The notes under the pieces: model-generated
Seen by the model: the letters and a program-made list of their open reading frames with translations, nothing else
Told to the model about the DNA's origin: nothing
Databases searched by the model: none
Position numbers and translations under genes: made by a program
Shown: positions 1 to 8,827 of the stretch, in pieces
Layout of the letters: each line of letters opens with the position of its first letter
How positions within the stretch are numbered: the first letter of the stretch is position 1
Assembly (NCBI RefSeq): GCF_021730615.1
Contig: NZ_JAJLMN010000001.1
Location: 3,297,501-3,361,500, forward strand
Direction: 5' to 3'
DNA: 64,000 nt
DNA from: Lichenibacterium dinghuense
GTDB lineage: Bacteria > Pseudomonadota > Alphaproteobacteria > Rhizobiales > Beijerinckiaceae

Positions 1-1
1 C

Positions 2-436
2 GGCGGCATCCACCTCCGCGGCCCCTCGTCGATCGGCAAGACCACCGCTCTGTCGCTCGCCGGGTCGGTGTGGGGCGGCGGAGATCAGAAGTACGTCCGA
101 GCGTGGCGGGCCACCTCGAACGGCCTGGAGGCTGTGGCGACGGCGCACAACGATGCGCTGCTCTGCCTCGACGAGCTGGCGCAGCTCGGGGGGCGCGAGG
201 CCGGCGAGGTGGCGTACATGTTGGCGAACGGGTCCGGCAAGGCGCGGGCTACCCGGGAGGCCATGCTCCGGAAGCCGGCGAAGTGGCGGCTCCTGTTCCT
301 GTCGTCGGGCGAGATCAGCTTGGCCGACAAGATCGCCGAGGACACCCGGGGCCGGAAGCAGACTGCGGGGCAAAAGGTCCGCGTGGTGGCCCCAGCGAAA
401 AACAGCATGTCTGTGAAAATCATGCTCCGCGATTGA
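2..436 (+). CDS. DUF927-type phage helicase/primase, fragment
   Basis: The gene enters from the left edge, so its start is not visible. The readable part holds a Walker A loop (GPSSIGKTT, visible residues 7-15), a Walker B-like ALLCLDEL and the stretch [13 protein letters not shown]. These are hallmarks of the DUF927/COG5519 superfamily II helicase-primase found in phages and integrative elements. The last 15 or so residues, after GQKVRVV, do not continue like the family, and the frame stops early. The 3' end therefore looks truncated or fused to another sequence by a deletion. The family unwinds or primes DNA in element replication; whether this copy works is doubtful. Confidence 0.7.
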   Translation, partial: GGIHLRGPSSIGKTTALSLAGSVWGGGDQKYVRAWRATSNGLEAVATAHNDALLCLDELAQLGGREAGEVAYMLANGSGKARATREAMLRKPAKWRLLFLSSGEISLADKIAEDTRGRKQTAGQKVRVVAPAKNSMSVKIMLRD

Positions 437-819
437 CCGTCAGTGCCTCACAGCCCGACGTTCTGCCTGACACGCCGCGGGGCTGGTGCGATGGATTGGG
501 CCGGCTCGACCGCTGGACGCCGCCCTGTGAAGGCTTCCGGTTCGGCGAGTGGGAAGCCGTGCACCGGGCCGTGGCGCACTTCATGGACGACTACGCCGCC
601 GAAGCCGCCGCACACGGCTGGACGGCCATCGACCTGTTCGGGGTGCATGGCCTCGCCGGCGCCGCCCGGGTCGACAGTTGCGGGGCTCTGATGCTGCCGC
701 TGCTCAAGAACGTCACTGCTCTCACCGCCGAGACCATCACATTCGGTCCGCTCACCTACCGTCGCCGAGCGATGCCTGAGTCGGTGCTCGTGTGGGACCT
801 GATCGGAGAAACCCTATGA
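433..819 (+). CDS. Hypothetical element-encoded protein (128 aa)
   Basis: I start this gene at the TTG that overlaps the upstream stop codon (TTGA), because no ATG lies in frame before the conserved-looking region. The product is a soluble protein of about 128 residues, including [11 protein letters not shown] and SCGALMLP. It has no motif to which I can assign an activity, but its style matches small proteins in alphaproteobacterial integrated elements. It overlaps the next gene by 4 bp (ATGA), so the three leading genes appear translationally coupled. Confidence 0.55.
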   Translation: MTVSASQPDVLPDTPRGWCDGLGRLDRWTPPCEGFRFGEWEAVHRAVAHFMDDYAAEAAAHGWTAIDLFGVHGLAGAARVDSCGALMLPLLKNVTALTAETITFGPLTYRRRAMPESVLVWDLIGETL

Positions 820-1484
820 CCACGTCGAACATCGCCACCGCCATCAACGCCGCGCACGACAAGGTCGAGTCCCACAAGCGCGAGGGCACCAGGTACGCCA
901 TGGAGGCCGGACGGCTGCTTGTCGAGGCAAAGGCCACCGTCGCTCACGGCGGCTGGGACGACTGGCTGAAGGCGAACGTCACGTTCAGCCCGCGCACCGC
1001 GCAGCTCTACATGCGGCTAGTCCGCATCACCGGCGACGATCCGGCAAAAGCGCAACGCGTTGCGGATTTGCCCCTGCGAAAGGCTGCCCGAGCATCTCGG
1101 AAGACGACAGCGCCGACCGTGGTTTCGCTGCATCGGCCGGAGCAGGAACGGCTGGTCGAGGCCTGGAAGGCCTGCCGTTCTGACACTCGCCGCGCCTTCG
1201 CCCGCGAGATCCACGAGCGCGGCGACATCGACGCCAAGGGCTATGAAAAGCTGATCCGCACCGTCGAAGAGGGGGAAGCTGCGCAGCGCGTCGTGAAGTC
1301 GATCCGGGAGCATTGCGGCGTAGAGGGTATCAGGACGTTCGATGCGGCCTTGAAGGCAGGCTGTACCCCGCGCCAGATCGCCCTGGCGATCGAGGCCGAG
1401 ATGGAGCGCAAGGCCGCTCATGCCGCGGCGACGCTCGACATTGCCAAGGATCTCACCCGCCGCGTCTCGGCGGTGGACGGGTAG
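816..1484 (+). CDS. DUF3102-like protein
   Basis: A 222-residue protein starting at an ATG that overlaps the previous stop. The N-terminal third contains HGGWDDWLKANVTFSPRTAQ followed by LYMRLVR. This resembles the DUF3102 family, whose members often sit in phages and integrative elements and are thought to be DNA-associated. The central part is basic and the C-terminus is Lys/Arg/Glu-rich and helical. Its exact role is unknown. It is the last gene of the coupled set before a 200-bp non-coding stretch that ends in a probable deletion junction. Confidence 0.55.
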   Translation: MTTSNIATAINAAHDKVESHKREGTRYAMEAGRLLVEAKATVAHGGWDDWLKANVTFSPRTAQLYMRLVRITGDDPAKAQRVADLPLRKAARASRKTTAPTVVSLHRPEQERLVEAWKACRSDTRRAFAREIHERGDIDAKGYEKLIRTVEEGEAAQRVVKSIREHCGVEGIRTFDAALKAGCTPRQIALAIEAEMERKAAHAAATLDIAKDLTRRVSAVDG

Positions 1485-1689
1485 GGCCTAGGCACTCCCA
1501 CGTCGAGCGGCACCGGCGACGGTGACCGTCCGCCCGGCCGGACCCCAGCCGAAAACCCCGGGTCCTTCCCTAGAGGGCCCATCCCGAGGGGTACGCGCGA
1601 CCGCGATCCGTCTGTAGATCGCAAATTTTCAAACCGGATTTTATGTTTATGTCCGACACCCCGAAGAGCATGCGCCACGTCAGTCGCGT

Positions 1690-4413
1690 ATGTCGGCGAC
1701 GGAGATCGCGCGCCTTCAGTATGCGGCCGGCAAGCTGCACGTCGACCCGGCTGCGGTCGGCGGCGCCATCAGCTCGTGGTCGAGCAAGATGGTCGAGTTT
1801 CGGATGCACACGTCCGATTTCTACCGCTACCTGATGCGGCAGAACGCGGACGTCGCCGCCAAGATTTCGGCCGACAACCCCGTCGACGCACTGAAGGACT
1901 CGCTCGACTACCTGTCGCGCATCAAGGACCCGCAGATCCAGAAGCGTGTCGCCGACATGGCCGGCTTGGGTGATCTGATGCCCATGCTCGGCAAGGGTCC
2001 CCAGGGGCTGGCGGACGCATTCGCTGACGCGGCGCGCGAGGTGAAGCCGATCTCACAGGCCCTCGTCGACGCCGCCGAAAAGCTGAACGACTCCACGAAC
2101 CGGATGAACCAGTCGTGGACCAACCTGAAGAACGACGTGGGGCCGTCGTTCATCGATCCCCTGTCGAAGATGATCGACAAGCTAGACGCGACGCTGAAGT
2201 TCGCGGCGGCGAATCCCGGGGACGCGGCGGCCGTCGTCGGGGTCGGCGCGGTCGCGGCGGGAACGCTCTACGCGCGCCACCGCCTGATGCGGAACAGCAG
2301 CACCTTCGGCGCTTCTGGGCTCGACCGCGCGGCCGGCGAGCTGACAGGCGCCGCCGGCGCGCTTAAGCAGGCCGCTGCGGCGCTGGAGGGCGGCAGGGGC
2401 GGCCCAAGCGGCGGCGCCGGCCCCGGCGGATCGTCCCCGGGGTTCGCCAACCTGCTCCCCGCCGCCACCCTGGCCGGTCTCCAGCTATTCGATCTCGCCC
2501 GCGGCGCGCCGGATGAGCTGCGGAAGCTGCAGGAGAACCCCGACAAGGACCCGGCCTCGCCCGAGATGGAGTTCGCCGCCAAGCTGGGTGACACGGTGCG
2601 CGGCTGGTTCAAGGGCGAGTCCCTACCGTCCGCGTCCGACAGGTGGGCGACGCCGTCGCGCTATGACGTCGAAGCCCGAGCGCGTGGCGGTGACCTTAAG
2701 AAAGACGTCCAGGAAGGCGCCAAGGCTGGCATCGTCCAGGGCTTGCGCGAACTCGCGCAGCAGCAGGAGCTAGGCGGCGGTCCGGGCGGGAATAGCTTCG
2801 GCGGTACGCCGTCCGGCCGAGGCGGCAGCGCCGGCATGCCAAACCTGCGGTACGGCCGTCCGAAGGCTGGTGGTGGATACCGGCGCGGCCCTGGTGTCGA
2901 CGGCGGCGGCCCCGAGGGTGCCTTCAACCCACGTCAGCCCGAGAAGCCCGGCACCTATCGCCCCGAGTACAAGCTCTCGGACGCCGACCTCAGCGACTAT
3001 GTCGTCAACACCGTCAACGGCGAGGCGACGAGCAGCGCGGAGAGCATCGACGCCGTCATCAACAACATGATGAACCGCGTCGGGTCGAAGGGTTGGGGGC
3101 CGAGCGCGAACCTGCGGGACGTCGCCAGTGCGCCGGGGCAGTACGCCGGCCATCGCCCCGCGAGCGCCCAAGTCGCCGAGCGCATCAGGGCGCGCATCCG
3201 GGCCATCGCCTCAGGCGGCGTGCCGGACAACACGAACGGGTCAAATGCCTACAGGGCGGCTTGGTATCACGGGAAGTGGTATCAGCAGCACGCGGCGACG
3301 GGTCGGGTCGTGGGTGGTAACCGCTTCGACTACGAGCCTTGGACGAAGAACGGCCCATACGCGCCCTATCCCTCGGCTCATGCACCCGCGCCGGCCACCC
3401 CAGGCGCTGGCACCCCGGCTCCCTCGGCCGCGGCTGTCTCCGACGCCGAGCGGTTCAAGGCGCAGCAGCGCCTCATCAACGGCTCGCACGACCCGGCCGA
3501 CCGCGCCCTCGTCGAACGCTACAAAGCCCAGCAGGCGAAGCCGGAGCACCATCGCGCGGGAGGTTGGCTCCGTGGCCGCGGCACCGGCACGTCCGACTCC
3601 ATTCCCGCCATGCTGTCGAACGGCGAGTATGTGGTGCAGGCGAAGGCGGCCGGCGCCTGGCTGCCACTGCTGCACGCGATCAACTCGGGACAGCTCGCGC
3701 GCTTCGCCGAGGGCGGGCCCGTGGGGTTTGGCGTGGCCAAGGCCTTCTACCCGGGTCCGAAAGAGCAGTCCGGCATCTCCGACGCCGAGGGCCATGCCAA
3801 TCGCCGGTTCTGGCGCGACTTCATGCGGAAGCCGCGAGCGGACGGCGGCATGGGGGCGAGCTGGCGGACCACCATCGCGGCCCTGGCCATGATGCAGGGC
3901 GAGAGCGGGCGTGGCCTAAACTCAAAGCTCTACGGGTGGGACGTGAACGGCCCGAGCGGCGGCGTGGACCAGCTCCACGACGTCACCACCGGCCGCTCCG
4001 CACATCCGCTCCGACGTTTGTCCGACCTGATGCGACTTGGCATGATGCAGCATGCCGATTGGCGTGATCCCTGGATCCAGGCCGCCAACTGCAAGCGCGA
4101 GGCGCTCGGCGACATGAACTTCGCGTGGCGCAGGATGGCCGCGGCGCGGTCAACCGGCGCTGCCCTGAAGGAGGGCATCGACAAGTTCGAGAACCCCGCG
4201 CAGCACGATCTAGAGCTGCGGCGCCGCATGCCGAACGTGCTGAGGCTTCAGCGCGAGGTGGTGGCCGATAGAGCAGCCCCGGCGCAGGCCATGGATCCGT
4301 TGGAGGTGAACATCCGCCACCACCCGCACACCGGCCACCCGATCGTCACGGCGCGGGCCGGGAAGGGTGTGAAGCTCAACATCCGCAGCTTCCCGACGAT
4401 GCGGCCCACGTGA
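1690..4413 (+). pseudogene. Phage tail tape-measure protein, 5'-truncated
   Basis: The readable frame from this ATG gives 907 residues, but it stays open upstream to about position 1642, so the true N-terminus was probably lost. Residues 1-160 are helical and resemble the tape-measure domain. Residues 190-430 are Ala/Gly-rich and contain a hydrophobic segment. Around 435-520 is a SleB/Hydrolase_2-like cell-wall hydrolase region (NTVNGEATSSAES). Near residue 634 is the typical C-terminal motif GTSDSIPAMLSNGEYVV. The last 200 residues look like a tail-tip lysozyme domain (MMQGESGRGLN). In an intact phage it would set tail length and help open the peptidoglycan. No terminase, portal, capsid or other tail genes remain beside it. 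Confidence 0.7.
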
Positions 4414-4422
4414 GCGGCAGAA

Positions 4423-4674
4423 TCACTCTCGGCTTGTCCGCCACCCGTCGAGGTGGGCTGGCAAACCGATCAGTGCTGGATTACTGCCATCGAGCGTCGG
4501 CAGGCACAGCCCCAGGGTCAAAGCGTCGAGCACTGCTTGAGGGTCTGCACCATGAGCGAGGAACGCCCCGTTGCAGCTCGCTACCCACTTGGTCCGGTGA
4601 TTTTCGCCCCATAGATCCGGGCGCGCCCACTCGATGACGAAATGCTTTTTCTGTGTGGTGTGCTCGTAAATCAT
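4423..4674 (-). CDS. Hypothetical protein (83 aa)
   Basis: A small minus-strand frame converging on the tape-measure gene. I chose the ATG giving a start of MIYEHTTQKKHFVIEWARPD; the frame is open further upstream, but that part looks non-coding. The sequence is protein-like (aromatic and charged residues well spread), with no recognised domain. It may be a late-inserted phage gene. Confidence 0.4.
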   Translation of the reverse strand: MIYEHTTQKKHFVIEWARPDLWGENHRTKWVASCNGAFLAHGADPQAVLDALTLGLCLPTLDGSNPALIGLPAHLDGWRTSRE

Positions 4675-4879
4675 TCGTGAACTCGTGCCCCGAACGCGGC
4701 CCCACGTAGGCCTCGGTACATTCGATTGCACATCAGGACGCGTTGCAGCGATACCCCGTTGCAAGATTCACCTTACCAAGCGAGGCTGAACGTAGCGATG
4801 CAACGGCAGAGCATCATGGGCTAACGCAAGCGGAGGAGCGATCTCGCCGCCTTGCTCTTAAGATTGGCACTCGCGTTCG

Positions 4880-5092
4880 TCACGCTCCACGTCCTCGGCG
4901 CCAATGAACCGACGGATGGTGGTCAGTCTCCGACATCGTGAAACAGTCTAATGCACGGTTTCGATCGAGGAGACGTAGATAGCGCTCCGCCGTTTCCATG
5001 ATGCCGTAAGCATTATTCGTCGCGAGGTGGTGAAAGACGTACCATGTCCCTCCATTTTCGAAAGTCACTCGCTCCGCCCGGATATTGAGCAT
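4880..5092 (-). CDS. Hypothetical protein (70 aa)
   Basis: Begins MLNIRAERVTFENGGTWYVF. Its ATG overlaps the stop of the upstream lipoprotein-like gene (TGATG), which supports translation by coupling. No domain recognised. Confidence 0.4.
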   Translation of the reverse strand: MLNIRAERVTFENGGTWYVFHHLATNNAYGIMETAERYLRLLDRNRALDCFTMSETDHHPSVHWRRGRGA

Positions 5093-5613
5093 CAATGGAG
5101 CGACAAAGGATTGCGCGAGAGTGTCGATGCCACCTTCGACTTCGGCCGGGCGCAGCCCGGCTTTTCGTCAGCGACATCCATCTCGCCGCACCGGTCGCCG
5201 CCCGCAACGGCCGTGCCGGATTTCATCGCAGCAGTGAACGCCTTCAGTTCGGCCGCCGTCCTACGCACATCGGCCGTTAAAGGTCCGTCGTTCGGGTCGA
5301 TGATGAAAGGCTGGCGAAAGCTCCCCGGTGCGCTGCCCGCCGGATGAAAATCGAAGATTTGCCGCGGCGCTGGCACGGCTGAGGCTACAATGCTCGATTT
5401 TTCGACCGGGTCCGCTGCACTCACCTCGGAAACCGGCGCTCGCGGAACGTCGCGTGGCCGAACCGTTTTGATGTCGGGATGGGGTTCGGGTGCCAATTCC
5501 GCTTCTTCGACCGAGGCAGACGGTGACGAACCCACCCGAGCGATAGCCTGAAAACCGCGGTGCATTTCGGCACAGCCGCTCAAAAGAGAAGCCGCCAGCA
5601 GCATGGCCAGCAT
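5092..5613 (-). CDS. Putative lipoprotein, unknown function
   Basis: The frame contains a hydrophobic stretch ending in a lipobox-like LLSGC, followed by a Pro/Ser/Ala/Glu-rich, probably disordered region and a compact C-terminus. This suggests an exported lipoprotein. The start is uncertain: an ATG at 5613 leaves a short signal, while in-frame TTG codons at 5622 and 5664 would lengthen it. It is coupled to the 70-residue gene downstream. The function is unknown and no phage lysis (Rz1) resemblance is clear. Confidence 0.45.
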   Translation of the reverse strand: MLAMLLAASLLSGCAEMHRGFQAIARVGSSPSASVEEAELAPEPHPDIKTVRPRDVPRAPVSEVSAADPVEKSSIVASAVPAPRQIFDFHPAGSAPGSFRQPFIIDPNDGPLTADVRRTAAELKAFTAAMKSGTAVAGGDRCGEMDVADEKPGCARPKSKVASTLSRNPLSLH

Positions 5614-5667
5614 CGGCCGCAAGTGAATGTCTGACGAATCGTGGTTGTGCAAGTCGACTTCCAAATC

Positions 5668-5683
5668 TGATAAAAGATTATCA
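5668..5683. promoter_or_regulatory. A/T-rich palindrome, possible operator
   Basis: Perfect inverted repeat TGATAA-AAGA-TTATCA in the gap between two minus-strand genes (upstream of the lipoprotein-like frame). It stands out from the GC-rich surroundings and could be an operator or part of a promoter. Confidence 0.3.
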
Positions 5684-5739
5684 CGGGGTGCGGACAGAGT
5701 CCAGAGTAGGCAGCATTGCTATCTGGGATCTGTGATCAG

Positions 5740-6147
5740 CTAAGAGTTGGTCGAGACTGCCTCACCTGATCCATCTTCTCGACTCGCCTGTAATGCTCGC
5801 GCGCGCTCAGCCGCGACGCTGTCCTGAAAGACGCAATAGCTGCTTCGGATCGCAGCAAGATCGCTTAGACGTTTCACGCCCTGAATCAGTTGACGTTCCG
5901 CATCGACCAGCTCAGCCTCGATGCGCTTGTCGCGAGCGCCATCGGACCTGTCTTCTGGGCCGATAAGCCCGCCGACCCAGAAGCGCAGATCGTCAACGCG
6001 GCGTCCCAGCCCCGCCAACTCAGCATCGATGCTCGATATGGCTTCCGCTACTGCTGCAAGAATCGCCTCGGACCGTTGCAGATCGGTTTGTGCGTCACGC
6101 CGCTGATCGCGGAAACCTCTGACGCGAGAGGATCTCTTCCACAGCAT
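5740..6147 (-). CDS. Hypothetical coiled-coil protein (135 aa)
   Basis: Starts at ATG (MLWKRSSRVRGFRDQRRDAQ) six bases after the stop of the ribbon-helix-helix gene, so the two form an operon. Residues 15-65 and 80-110 are predicted-looking heptad-rich helices with one Trp/Gly-rich break (RFWVGGLIGPEDRSD). The second-gene position after a small DNA-binding protein resembles toxin-antitoxin or KfrA-type layouts, but no toxin motif is visible. Function unknown. Confidence 0.45.
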   Translation of the reverse strand: MLWKRSSRVRGFRDQRRDAQTDLQRSEAILAAVAEAISSIDAELAGLGRRVDDLRFWVGGLIGPEDRSDGARDKRIEAELVDAERQLIQGVKRLSDLAAIRSSYCVFQDSVAAERARALQASREDGSGEAVSTNS

Positions 6148-6153
6148 ACCGGA

Positions 6154-6369
6154 TCAACTCGCATTCTCGCTCGCGACAGGCAAATACCCTTTGGCGCGAA
6201 GGTGGTCCGCGAGGGCGCGGCGGACGGCTTCGGGGCGGGATGGTGCGGGGTCGCCAAGATCGGCGATCCAGGCGTCGAGCGCCGCGAGCGGGTCGGGATG
6301 CAGCCGAACTGTGATCGGAGTGGCGTCCACCCTGGGACGTCCGCCGCGTTTCTTTTCGGTTTCTGCCAT
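6154..6369 (-). CDS. Ribbon-helix-helix (CopG-like) DNA-binding protein
   Basis: A 71-residue protein with a basic N-terminal arm (KKRGGRPRVDATPITVRLHP) followed by the beta-strand and two helices typical of CopG/ribbon-helix-helix proteins (LAALDAWIADLG, SRPEAVRRALADHL). Such proteins bind operators as dimers of dimers and often repress their own gene or act as antitoxins. I start at the ATG rather than the TTG six bases earlier. A perfect 13-bp palindrome lies immediately upstream of the start, between this gene and the divergent operon, and is the obvious binding site. Confidence 0.7.
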   Translation of the reverse strand: MAETEKKRGGRPRVDATPITVRLHPDPLAALDAWIADLGDPAPSRPEAVRRALADHLRAKGYLPVASENAS

Positions 6370-6394
6370 TGACAACCTCTCAGAGGTATATAAT
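6369..6394 (+). promoter_or_regulatory. Divergent promoter region with palindromic operator
   Basis: The sequence shows ACCTCT-C-AGAGGT (6375-6387), a perfect 6+1+6 palindrome, followed by a consensus TATAAT (6389-6394). TTGACA lies at 6369-6374. The 14-bp spacer is short for a sigma-70 promoter, so the exact pairing is unsure. The location between the RHH gene and the plus-strand cassette suggests autorepression and co-regulation of both sides. Confidence 0.45.
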
Positions 6395-6469
6395 GTCAGA
6401 AACCGTCGAGCCGGACAAGGGGTGGAGCCCTCGTCCGGCCCTGACCACCACGATCCTCAGGAGATCACG

Positions 6470-6847
6470 ATGGCTGTCGCCAGCGCTAGCACAACCGCGC
6501 CCGCTCGTCCCTTATTACCGCTCCCCGCCCTCGACCACGCCGCCGCCGGCATGCGTCACGCATGGGCGGCCGCCCTGGGGTTATTACAGGCCGCCGCCAG
6601 CGCCTCCCGGGCCAGCGATGCCAGCGCGTTAGCATCGGAATCGGTCGCTGCCGCCAGCGCCTCCCACAGACCCGATCAGATCCGGTCTGTCGACCAGGTC
6701 GGGAAATCCGACTTGGTGCCGAGCTACCCCGACCACGTCGGGGCACCCCCGCCCTTATTACTCCTCCCGGCGCCCCTGCCGTCGCTCACGGCGGCACTGT
6801 CGCAGCGCCGGGTCGTCTTCGGCACCTACGCCGGGGTCGATGCATGA
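6470..6847 (+). CDS. Hypothetical Ala/Ser-rich protein (125 aa)
   Basis: The ATG is preceded at good spacing by AGGAG, which decides the start. The product is low in complexity (Ala, Ser, Pro, Leu), with a helical middle segment (AAASASRASDASALASES). Its stop overlaps the next start (ATGA). It is the first gene of a four-gene coupled cassette. No function can be assigned. Confidence 0.5.
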   Translation: MAVASASTTAPARPLLPLPALDHAAAGMRHAWAAALGLLQAAASASRASDASALASESVAAASASHRPDQIRSVDQVGKSDLVPSYPDHVGAPPPLLLLPAPLPSLTAALSQRRVVFGTYAGVDA

Positions 6848-7851
6848 GCGCGCCCTTCCGCCTCCCCTACAGAACCGCGCCCGACTCGCTCGACGCGATC
6901 CGGGCCGACCTCGACGACATGCTCGGGCGGGTCGCTCGGGTCGAGGCCGAGCCGGACCCGACGCTCGGCGCCGACGCCGTCGAGGCCTTGTGCCGCAAGT
7001 CCCGCGAGCTGTTCACGCGCCGCGCGCTGGAGGAGGCCGCGGAGCACGCCGCGGCGATGCTGCCCGCGCTCGGCCTGCCGAGGCTCGTGGGGCCGGGGTT
7101 CGTGCCCGTTAATCCCGTGGCGGCCCTCGACGCCCTGGACGCGGCGATCGCGGCGCTCGATGCCCTCGACGCCGACCCAGACCTCGAAGAAGAGCCCGAC
7201 GACGAAGCGGGCGGGGATGATGAGCTGTCGCTCGGGTGGCGCGAGGCCGTCCGGCAACTCGACCTCGGGCACGGCAGCGACGACGGCGAGCACACCCTCG
7301 GCGCGCCGGAGCGAAGCCCCTACGCGCCGCCGATGGGCGCGAGCTTCTACAAGCCCGCGAACGGCCGGCGGCTGCAACGGTGCTTCGTCGGCCGCGTGTG
7401 GAATCAGACGGCGTGGGCGGCCGGCGCCAACCTCGACGGCGAGGGCGAGCCGGAACCGGGATACGACCTCCCCGAGGGCGACGACGAGAAGTGCGGCTCC
7501 GAGCACGACGGGTGCGAGCCGGAAGAGCAGGAACACTCCCTCGGCGCGCCGGCCGGAGACGGCGATCAGCGGCATTGGGCGCAGGGCCACGAGAACGACC
7601 GGGAGGCCGATCCGTGCGACGGGTCCGGCCTGTACCTGACGGCGGAGCAGTACCGAGCCGCCCGCGACCGCCGGCCGGAGATGAGGGCACTGGCGAGCCG
7701 AGCGCGGGCGATGCGCGGCGAACAGGGTATGCGGCGCGACCCCGACGCCGTCACGCCGATCGGACCCGGCATGGTGGCGTGGCGCGGGCCGATGCCGCGA
7801 GGCATCTGCAACGTCGTGCCGGTCGAGATGCCCGTGAGGTGCGCGACGTGA
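6844..7851 (+). CDS. Acidic orphan protein with repeated LGAP motifs (335 aa)
   Basis: Soluble, strongly acidic protein. The N-terminal 100 residues are helical (LDAIRADLDDMLGRVARVEA). The rest is a mosaic of Asp/Glu-rich linkers and recurring short motifs: LSLGW near residue 130, HTLGAPE near 153 and HSLGAPA near 235. The last repeat is followed by QRHWAQGHENDREADPCD. Proteins of this style occur in methylobacterial elements, but I know of no assigned function. The repeated motif suggests repeated binding modules. It overlaps its neighbours on both sides by 4 bp. Confidence 0.55.
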   Translation: MSAPFRLPYRTAPDSLDAIRADLDDMLGRVARVEAEPDPTLGADAVEALCRKSRELFTRRALEEAAEHAAAMLPALGLPRLVGPGFVPVNPVAALDALDAAIAALDALDADPDLEEEPDDEAGGDDELSLGWREAVRQLDLGHGSDDGEHTLGAPERSPYAPPMGASFYKPANGRRLQRCFVGRVWNQTAWAAGANLDGEGEPEPGYDLPEGDDEKCGSEHDGCEPEEQEHSLGAPAGDGDQRHWAQGHENDREADPCDGSGLYLTAEQYRAARDRRPEMRALASRARAMRGEQGMRRDPDAVTPIGPGMVAWRGPMPRGICNVVPVEMPVRCAT

Positions 7852-8093
7852 CAGCGCCCGACTTCACGGACGCTGGCGCCGCGGCAGATCGTGCGCTCGA
7901 GGCCGCTACGGTCGCGCACGACGTCGCGCTCGTGGTGGCCTTGGCCCTGTCCACCGAGGCTGGCGCCTTGACCATCAACGGCCAGGAAGCCGTGCGGACG
8001 GTGGCCGGCATGATGGTGGACGCGGCTAGAGAGGCGCGCAACGCGATCGACCGCGCAGGCGGCATGTTCCGCGCAGCGAGGGCGTCCCGATGA
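7848..8093 (+). CDS. Small hypothetical protein (81 aa)
   Basis: GTG start overlapping the previous stop (GTGA). Mostly one or two amphipathic helices (ALEAATVAHDVALVVALALS; GMMVDAAREARNAIDRAGGM). No domain recognised. Third gene of the cassette. Confidence 0.5.
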   Translation: MTAPDFTDAGAAADRALEAATVAHDVALVVALALSTEAGALTINGQEAVRTVAGMMVDAAREARNAIDRAGGMFRAARASR

Positions 8094-8221
8094 CCCGCGC
8101 CCTCGTCCTCCTGGCCTACGCCTACCGCCTCCGGCGCGCCCGGCGGCTACTGGCGCGCGGCCGACACGCCGAGGCCCGGCGCGTGCTCCACGCGCTCGAC
8201 CGAGAGCACCGCATCCCGTGA
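8090..8221 (+). CDS. Very small basic protein (43 aa)
   Basis: ATG overlaps the upstream stop (ATGA). The 43 residues are very Arg/Leu-rich (YRLRRARRLLARGRHAEARR), giving a basic amphipathic helix. Real coding is supported mainly by the coupled position at the end of the cassette. Confidence 0.4.
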   Translation: MTRALVLLAYAYRLRRARRLLARGRHAEARRVLHALDREHRIP

Positions 8222-8256
8222 CGCCACGGCCCGTCCGCGATCGTGCGGGCGGGCTG

Positions 8257-8505
8257 TCAGGCAGCCTTGGCGTCGAACTGCAGGGCGGCTGGGAGTTCTG
8301 ACAGGAACTCACGATAGCCCAGGCGAGCGAGCTGCTGGTCGGCCATTCGGAGGATCAACCTCGCCTTGCCCTCCTTGATGGTGGCGATGGATGTTTCAGA
8401 GGCGAGCCGGCCGTCGCGGTAGAGGCGAAGCAGAACCTCGTACCTGCCATCCACAGCCGGTCGCATTCTGAGATCAAAGCGGATCTCATCAGTCTGCCAA
8501 GACAT
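8257..8505 (-). CDS. Hypothetical protein (82 aa)
   Basis: Starts MSWQTDEIRFDLRMRPAVDG; it has the look of a small alpha/beta protein (RYEVLLRLYRDGRLASETSI). It converges with the plus-strand cassette. No family recognised. Confidence 0.5.
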   Translation of the reverse strand: MSWQTDEIRFDLRMRPAVDGRYEVLLRLYRDGRLASETSIATIKEGKARLILRMADQQLARLGYREFLSELPAALQFDAKAA

Positions 8506-8827
8506 GGGGGCGTCATCCCTTCGATGTCGCGAACTGCACGACGAAGGGTAGAGACGACATGGTTAACGCGTCGTTAAACCATGCGCGAAGCTTGCGCTCC
8601 ATGAAAGCAGCGGCCGCGGCGAATCGCGTGTTCCACCGTGACGCGCCGCGGCCACCCCGAGCCATAGCGTTTGCACGCACGACTCGGGAGAAAAGTAGCC
8701 GCCCGAGGTCATGGGACAACAGAGGTTTGTTCGCCCTCGTTCGCCGCAGAAACTAGGGATCAGACTAGGAATTCAATTTTGCAGGACGCTGAAACGCGAG
8801 CAAACACAATGATTTATCAGAGTGAGG
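8506..8827. other. Gene-free gap with one imperfect palindrome
   Basis: I see no convincing gene. The only structure is an imperfect inverted repeat at 8558-8583 (CATGGTTAACG facing CGTTAAACCATG, one bulged A). The right part (8760-8827) has lower GC and abuts the 3' end of the tRNA, where an attachment site would be expected. Confidence 0.4.

Noticed and set aside
5740-6369. Toxin-antitoxin pair formed by the RHH protein and the coiled-coil protein
   Set aside because: The second protein shows no RelE, ParE, PIN or other toxin features; only the gene order is suggestive.
4414-8500. Phage lysis cassette (Rz/Rz1-like) in the small minus-strand genes
   Set aside because: The lipobox protein is longer than Rz1, is not nested in another frame and has no neighbouring holin or endolysin.
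8513-8756. Opposing small frames in the gap before the tRNA
   Set aside because: Both lack a ribosome-binding site and have no protein-like features; the imperfect palindrome lies inside them.
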